Positions 10,071-14,193 of a stretch of 14,193 bases of DNA are shown one piece after another. Each line of letters starts with the position of its first letter. The first letter of the stretch is position 1. Made by a program: the position numbers and the translations under genes. This DNA is from Bacteroidales bacterium. Lineage in GTDB: Bacteria > Bacteroidota > Bacteroidia > Bacteroidales > JAAUTT01. The notes under the pieces are model-generated. The model had not been told where the DNA came from. It did not search any database and saw nothing but the letters and a program-made list of their open reading frames with translations. The stretch is taken from positions 1 to 14,193 of the forward strand of contig JAAUTT010000028.1 in the NCBI GenBank assembly GCA_012031335.1, written 5' to 3'.

Positions 10071-10655
10071 TTATACTGCTGATAAAATAAGGGCGATAAG
10101 CGCCAGATATTCCGCGAGTTCATTGCGCAGCTTTTGAAGGGCACGAGCCATTTGCGTTTTTACAGTGTTTATAGAGATACCCAGCTTATCGGCAATTTCC
10201 TGGTAGGTTTTATTCTCGTAACGGTTCATGCAGAATATTTTACGGCATTGTTCGGGGAGAGAATCAATCACTTCCGATATTTTTGCCTCAAGTTCTTTAA
10301 CCACCAGGTTTACGGAAGGGTAGTCGGCAGATGCGCCTTCAAGAATTTCCCGGTCGTTAAAATAATATTGTTCCTCACGGTATTTGTCTTCTACCTTCTT
10401 ATGGCGTACATATTTAAGACATTGGTTATATATACTCTTATATAAAAACCCCCGGAGAGAAGTGTTTATAGAAATATATTTGCCGGTTTCCCAAAGATGA
10501 CAGAAAAAGTCTTCTACAATCTCCTCGGCAGCAGCGGTATCTTTTAAAAAATGTTCGGCAAACAAACAAAGTCCGGTAAAATGTTGCCTGAAGATGAATT
10601 CAAATGCAGCTTCATCTCCCTGCTGCAATTGTTTTATCAGTTCATCTTCGTTCAT
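10071..10655 (-). CDS. ECF-type RNA polymerase sigma-70 factor (Bacteroidota expansion family)
   Basis: Alternative sigma factor that should direct RNA polymerase to the PUL promoters when released by FecR. The frame is intact, about 194 residues, the normal ECF size. Region 2 covers about residues 22-90 (FEFIFRQHFTGLCLFAEHFL, then AAEEIVEDFFCHLW), and region 4 about 125-180 (EVIDSLPEQCRKIFCMNRYE, then YQEIADKLGISINTVKTQMA), a helix-turn-helix that reads the -35 element. I start it at the ATG at 10655 (MNEDELIKQL); an in-frame TTG at 10661 is possible but not needed. FecR follows on the same strand, the standard sigma/anti-sigma order. The hydrophobic tail ELAEYLALIALIL is common in this family. 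Confidence 0.95.
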   Translation of the reverse strand: MNEDELIKQLQQGDEAAFEFIFRQHFTGLCLFAEHFLKDTAAAEEIVEDFFCHLWETGKYISINTSLRGFLYKSIYNQCLKYVRHKKVEDKYREEQYYFNDREILEGASADYPSVNLVVKELEAKISEVIDSLPEQCRKIFCMNRYENKTYQEIADKLGISINTVKTQMARALQKLRNELAEYLALIALILSAV

Positions 10656-10763
10656 CTTCAATTTATTAATTAGCTAAGTTCCACAAAATCACCTAAAAAA
10701 TGTTCACGAAAAAATCAGGTAAATATATTTTATTTATTCGCCTAAAGAATAAGGGTATAAAAA

Positions 10764-11230
10764 TTAAATCAGATTTGCCATTACTGCTCCTGTTATTCTT
10801 ACCAGATCAGCCGGATTCAGCTTCATCTGGATGCCCCGTGCACCCGAACTTATACAAACAAAAGGACAAACGATTTATCTCCTCATGCATAAAACCGGAT
10901 AGTTTTTTTCATTCCTATGGGCGAACATCCTCCTCTTATGTATCCTGTAAGTTCCTGAATTTCTTTTACAGCAACCATTTCAACACTTTTATTCCCCGAT
11001 GCTCCGGCAGCTTTTTTAAGATCGAGCCCGGCATTTCCCGGAATTACGGCTATAAGTATTCCTGTTTTATCCCCTCGCAATACAAGGGTTTTATATACAC
11101 TATGTATCTCTTCACCAATTTTTAATGCAACAGTTGTAGCTGTCAAATCGCTTTCATCCACCTCATAAGTCAGAAGCTCATATTTTATTTTCTGTTTATC
11201 CAGTATGCGCGCTGCATTTGTTTTACTCAT
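10764..11230 (-). CDS. ybaK: YbaK/EbsC-type Cys-tRNA(Pro) deacylase, three frameshifts
   Basis: Editing enzyme of the YbaK/ProX superfamily that hydrolyses cysteine wrongly attached to tRNA(Pro), in the cytosol. The first 115 codons give MSKTNAARILDKQKIKYELL, the conserved Lys47 in SVYKTLVLRG that is essential in the family, and GYIRGGCSPIGMKK at about 96-109. This frame then stops at 10883, but the family C-terminus continues in other frames: YPVF, MHEEINRLSF, and then SSGARGIQMKLNPADLVRIT ending at TAA 10764-10766. The breaks fall at the A7 run 10903-10909 (one A too few), at 10891-10894 (one T too few) and at 10860-10863 (one T too many), all as read on the minus strand. With these repaired the protein is 155 residues, the expected size. 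It is divergent from the hydrolase gene at 11315 and does not look linked to the PUL by function. Confidence 0.9.
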
Positions 11231-11314
11231 AATTTACAGGATTTAAACAAATAATTCGGATACAACTTAAACCACCTTCATCAGGTTTTGTTTTAACATT
11301 GCAAATCAAATACA

Positions 11315-12386
11315 ATGAAGTTAAAGTTATTCATTTTAATAGCCATTATGTTTTCGCATTCGGATAAAAACCCTGAGAAACCCAATATTAAAATTGAAAA
11401 AGGTGGTTTATATAATCCTTTTCTGCCTTTTGTAAATGCTCCCGAAGGTTGGTCGGGTAATAAGGTAAACAACCGTAACGAGTTTCAGAATATCGAAAGT
11501 ATCAGGATGCCTTCCTTTTGGGATGTAATCAGATGGAAACTGAAGAAAAACCCGCAGGAAAAGGAAAAAAAAGCCGATCAGTATGCGTTGAATGTATTGC
11601 AGGATACTACTTTTTTCAGTTCAAAAAACGATATGATGGTATGGCTGGGGCATTCTACATTTCTTATCAGGATAAATGGATTGCTGATAATGACCGATCC
11701 GGTGTTTTACGATGTGCCTCTGGTCAAAAGACATCACGGTCTTCCTTTTGACCCTTCACTGATTAAGGGATTAGATTACATCCTTATCTCGCATAATCAC
11801 CGCGACCACTGCGATAAAAAGAGCCTGAAACTTCTGGGGAAAAATAATCCGGATGCCATAGTACTTGCCGGATTAGGCATGGAAAAACTTCTGGGGAAAT
11901 GGATATCCAACACCATTCAGGAAGCCGGCTGGTTTCAGAAATATAAGACCGACAGCCTTATCAGCTTTGTTTATTTGCCGGCACAGCATTGGAGTAAAAG
12001 GGGATTAACTGATACCAATAAACAGCGTTTGGGGTTCCTTTGCTATTGAAGTTACCGGCACAAAATTATACTTTGGTGGCGATACCGGCTGGGCCAGTCA
12101 TTTTGAATATCTTGGAAAAGCTTTTGCTCCCTTCGATGTGTGTATGCTTCCGGTGGGTGCTTATTCGCCCCGATGGTTCATGCAATCGTCGCATATCGAT
12201 CCGGCACAGGCAGTGAGCGCTTTTAACATGCTGAAGGGTAAAACATTTATTCCCATGCACTATGGCACCTACGACCTGAGTGATGAACCCATGAGTGAAC
12301 CACTACGACTGCTCGAAAAGGAATTCGAATCAAAAAGCAGATCGGGTTTGAAATTACCTGCTGTTGGCGAAATTATTCCATTGTAA
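11315..12386 (+). CDS. Metallo-beta-lactamase-fold hydrolase (NAPE-PLD/UlaG-like), one frameshift
   Basis: Metal-dependent hydrolase resembling N-acyl-phosphatidylethanolamine phospholipase D and related MBL-fold proteins. The start MKLKLFILIAIMF is hydrophobic and may be a signal peptide or anchor. Motifs: WLGHSTFLIRINGLLIMTDP (about 110-129), the metal-binding HNHRDH (160-165), a third metal His in PAQHWSKRG (His225), then in the second frame the metal-bridging Asp in YFGGDTGWASHF and the last His in IPMHYGTYD. The first frame ends at 12049; the second continues from about 12030 with WGSFAIEVTG. Removing one T from the TTT at 12028-12030 restores NKQRWGSFAIE, which lines up in length with the usual RxLWGSF region. 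The whole protein is then about 356 residues. The natural substrate is unknown; the lipid-hydrolase name is by family resemblance only. Confidence 0.88.
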
Positions 12387-12487
12387 TTTGCAGTTCATAA
12401 TTGGTCCGACTGACATCAAAAGTATCATTTGCTATAATTTCATCAAGCAATGGACGTAATATTGGGTACCCCAATTCCCTTAAATTT
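12387..12487. other. Intergenic stretch after the hydrolase gene, no confident gene
   Basis: A minus-strand open frame (12373-12597) crosses this stretch and would encode NLRELGYPILRPLLDEIIAN near its end. It overlaps the 3' end of the convergent hydrolase gene by 14 bp, and its first third is translated from the repeat element at 12488-12701. I do not recognise a family, so I treat it as unproven; it may be a remnant of a gene cut by the repeat. I see no clear terminator for the plus-strand hydrolase here. Confidence 0.4.
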
Positions 12488-12701
12488 TTAATTCTACTTT
12501 GACAGATTTGGATAATGGTGAAAGAGGAATAACTTATGCCACGAATGCACAAATGAAAAATTAAAGAAAGGATAATAAAAAAAAGAGAAATAGTCACGAA
12601 CTGACTGCTTGCAGTCAGCCCACGAATAATTTATTCGTGCATTCGTGGCTATTTATAAATTTTTGTTTTGATAATTTTTAAATGTGTCAAAGTAGAATTA
12701 A
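12488..12701. repeat. MITE-like nested inverted-repeat element, about 214 bp
   Basis: The ends are perfect 17-bp inverted repeats: TTAATTCTACTTTGACA at 12488-12504 and its complement at 12685-12701. Inside lies a second pair, GCCACGAATGCACAAAT (12538-12554) and ATTCGTGCATTCGTGGC (12633-12649), complementary except for one base. In the centre are two small hairpins: CTGACTGC-TT-GCAGTCAG (12601-12618, perfect) and CACGAATAA-T-TTATTCGTG (12621-12639, perfect). There is no coding capacity of its own. The CCACGAATGCACGAAT motif resembles a widespread intergenic repeat I associate with Bacteroidota genomes, but I cannot confirm that here. No obvious target-site duplication flanks the ends. It could be a non-autonomous mobile element or a structured intergenic RNA. 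Confidence 0.7.
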
Positions 12702-12702
12702 T

Positions 12703-12735
12703 AAAAAAAATGCTGCCCGGGAAACCGGAACAGCA
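12703..12735 (-). terminator. Rho-independent terminator for the gene at 12766-13416
   Basis: On the minus strand TGCTG pairs with CAGCA and CCGG with CCGG around a TTTC loop (12711-12735), with a small bulge, followed directly by eight Ts (12703-12710). It lies about 30 bp after the stop codon at 12766. It directly abuts the terminal repeat of the element at 12488-12701. Confidence 0.8.
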
Positions 12736-12765
12736 AGGAGGGTTATGGCGGAGAGAGAAACGCTG

Positions 12766-13416
12766 TTATTCGGATAACTTCTGTAATTGATCAATTATTT
12801 TATTGCCCGACTTTTCATATTTCTTCTGGTAATTAGCCAGTGGCTCCAGATCGGGTGTGTTGAAAAAGGTTTTTCCCGAATAAATGTTCTTTTTGTTTTT
12901 ATTGTAAACATCGTAGTTATAAATATGGAAGAGGTTGCTGCCTCCTTCATATTTCAGAAAATAATGGTCGAGAAACAAAACATATTCTGCATTATGTTGC
13001 TTAATTAGTTTCTGATAATCTTCGTCTTTCAGATCCGAAAGATCCGATACCATCATTTCCTTATCGTACCGGTATTGCACTTTATCAAGAAAAACATTGC
13101 TGTTCTTATCGTGGGCGAGGTGCACAAAATTGAATCCTGAGCCGTGAATTTTTTTTATGCCCTGAATGATTTCCATACTGAAAGCTTCTTCAAGACTATC
13201 TTTCGAGAGCGCTGTTTTTTCAGCAATATTTTCGGCCATAAAATAATTGGAAGTAATATTTCCTTCTTTCAAGCCTATTACCAGAACTGTTTTTACCTTG
13301 GCTCCTGTTTCTCCAGGATTGGACTTCTTATCTCCGTCGCTCCGGCAGGGCAAAGCAGACGTACTTACTCCAACTATAAAAAATTGTAAGTATTGTGAAA
13401 TAAAAAAATTTTTCAT
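12766..13416 (-). CDS. Hypothetical exported or lipoprotein-like protein
   Basis: I do not recognise this family. The product is about 216 residues from the ATG at 13416 (MKNFFISQYLQFFIVGVSTS); an upstream ATG at 13446 would add 10 polar residues and hide the signal-like start. The hydrophobic segment is followed by ALPCRSDGDKKSN, where the Cys might be a lipidation site, then a low-complexity linker and a globular part with TVLVIGLKEGNITSNYFMAE, NVFLDKVQYRYDKEM and NAEYVLFLDHYFLKYE. The alternation of strands and charged helices suggests a soluble alpha/beta domain outside the cytosol. The start region contains T runs, so an unseen frameshift near the signal peptide is possible given the error pattern elsewhere. 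It has its own terminator and sits 87 bp after the response regulator gene on the same strand, so the regulator may control it or share its transcript. Confidence 0.75.
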   Translation of the reverse strand: MKNFFISQYLQFFIVGVSTSALPCRSDGDKKSNPGETGAKVKTVLVIGLKEGNITSNYFMAENIAEKTALSKDSLEEAFSMEIIQGIKKIHGSGFNFVHLAHDKNSNVFLDKVQYRYDKEMMVSDLSDLKDEDYQKLIKQHNAEYVLFLDHYFLKYEGGSNLFHIYNYDVYNKNKKNIYSGKTFFNTPDLEPLANYQKKYEKSGNKIIDQLQKLSE

Positions 13417-13503
13417 TGGTTTGAGGTTTTTAAATTTACAGCACAAAGTTGACTGCTTCTATATTAACCTATACTTATAACAGCCTTAATTAATTATGAA
13501 GTT

Positions 13504-14193
13504 TCATGCCGGCTCGTTATACCTGTAACCTACCGAACGGATAGTCTCAATCAGTTTGTCGTATTTCCCCAGCTTTTTTCGTAACCCCACAATCTTAACG
13601 TCCACACTCCGCTCCGTTACATAATAGTCGTTCCCGTAATCGTGTTCTATTATCTGGCTTCTGGTAAAAACCTTCCCGGGTTTTTCGGCCAGTAACTCAA
13701 GCAATTTAAACTCGGCATAGGTAAGATTAAGCTTCTCGTTGTCCAGAAAAACAGTATAGGTCTCCTTATTAATGAGCAAGCCTTTCGGATGGTTCTGCCT
13801 TTCCTCCGTATAAACCGGGGTTTGTTTCAAAGGGCCGTGTAATGCATAATTTTGCTTGTTGAGGATTTTCTTGATTCTTACAGCAAGTTCTTTTATACCG
13901 AAAGGCTTCACAAGGTAGTCGTCTGCTCCTAGTTCCAGGGCAGTAACTATATCTATCTCATCTCCCTTGCAGGTTATCATAATCACCGGTATATGATTCC
14001 ACCGGCTTTCCATTTTAATGGTTTTGCACACTTCCAGACCATCCATGTCGGGCATTAACCAGTCGCTTACCACAACATCAGGTGGATTGGAATCGATATG
14101 TGCCAGTGCTTTTTCGGATTATTAAAAGTAAAAACTGTAAATCCTTCCTTTTTAAGGTTAAACTGAAGAAACTCCAGGATATCTTCTTCATCG
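13504..14193 (-). CDS. OmpR/PhoB-type response regulator, frameshifted, start off right edge
   Basis: Two-component DNA-binding regulator. The receiver domain begins at the edge with DEEDILEFLQFNLKKEGFTV (acidic pocket), the phospho-acceptor Asp is in VVSDWLMPDMDG (codon 14062-14064), the conserved Thr in IMITCKGDE and the Lys in YLVKPFG (codon 13906-13908). A linker with a polar stretch leads to the winged-helix C-terminal domain (YAEFKLLELLAEKPGKVFTR, then TERSVDVKIVGLRKKLGKYD and IETIRSVGYRY). The receiver is split at about 14115-14117: one missing C (minus strand) would join FTFNNP to EKALAHIDSNPPDVVV. Only a handful of N-terminal residues should lie beyond the window; the visible part is about 229 residues after repair. 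The partner histidine kinase is not in view. Confidence 0.93.

Noticed and set aside
10700..11125. 141-codon plus-strand open frame
   Set aside because: It lies opposite the YbaK gene, whose motifs are clear, and its own translation shows no recognisable domain.
12538..12649. CRISPR array
   Set aside because: The repeated CACGAA-type words are arranged as inverted repeats, not as regularly spaced direct repeats with spacers.
1..14193. Phase variation as the common cause of the frameshifts
   Set aside because: Most breaks are in runs of two to five bases, which are poor slippage sites, and they hit a tRNA-editing enzyme and a response regulator as well as surface genes. Only the T7 in GH9 and the A7 in fecR deserve a separate check.
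1..14193. tRNA, rRNA, transposase or phage genes
   Set aside because: I saw no cloverleaf-like sequence, rRNA segment, transposase motif or phage protein on either strand.

Overview
The window looks like a piece of a Bacteroidota chromosome, probably from an environmental member of the Bacteroidales/Marinilabiliales type. Three things suggest this: a SusC/SusD outer-membrane pair, an ECF sigma factor with a FecR anti-sigma factor feeding a SusC that carries an STN domain, and moderately AT-rich DNA without clear Shine-Dalgarno sites. The genus assignment is only an impression.

Layout, read along the minus strand from about 10655 down to 1, is one polysaccharide utilization locus (PUL). The order is ECF sigma factor (10071-10655), FecR-type anti-sigma factor (8838-9996), SusC/TonB-dependent transporter with an STN signalling domain (5159-8659), SusD-like lipoprotein (3534-5129), a clear rho-independent terminator (3471-3496), a secreted GH2 enzyme (1160-3324), and the N-terminal part of a GH9 enzyme that runs off the left edge (1-1114). 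The expected logic is trans-envelope signalling: glycan binding at SusC/D is passed through the STN domain to the periplasmic part of FecR, which frees the sigma factor to switch on the transporter and enzymes. GH9 suggests a beta-1,4-linked glucan or related hemicellulose, and GH2 removes beta-linked sugars; the true substrate cannot be read from this sequence.

Right of the PUL lie a YbaK/EbsC-type Cys-tRNA(Pro) deacylase (10764-11230, minus), a divergent metallo-beta-lactamase-fold hydrolase of the NAPE-PLD/UlaG-like type (11315-12386, plus), an intergenic stretch with a nested inverted-repeat element of about 214 bp (12488-12701), a terminator, an unrecognised exported or lipoprotein-like protein (12766-13416, minus), and an OmpR/PhoB-type response regulator that runs off the right edge (13504-14193, minus).

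The most striking property is that seven of the ten genes are broken by small frameshifts, about 13 in 14.2 kb, although family motifs continue perfectly on either side of each break. The breaks are single-base gains or losses, mostly in homopolymer runs, and they hit unrelated genes, including a housekeeping-like deacylase three times. I read this mainly as uncorrected sequencing or assembly error, not decay of the locus. I therefore annotate each gene over its full inferred span and give the break points. I found no tRNA, rRNA, CRISPR array, transposase or convincingly new biological system.
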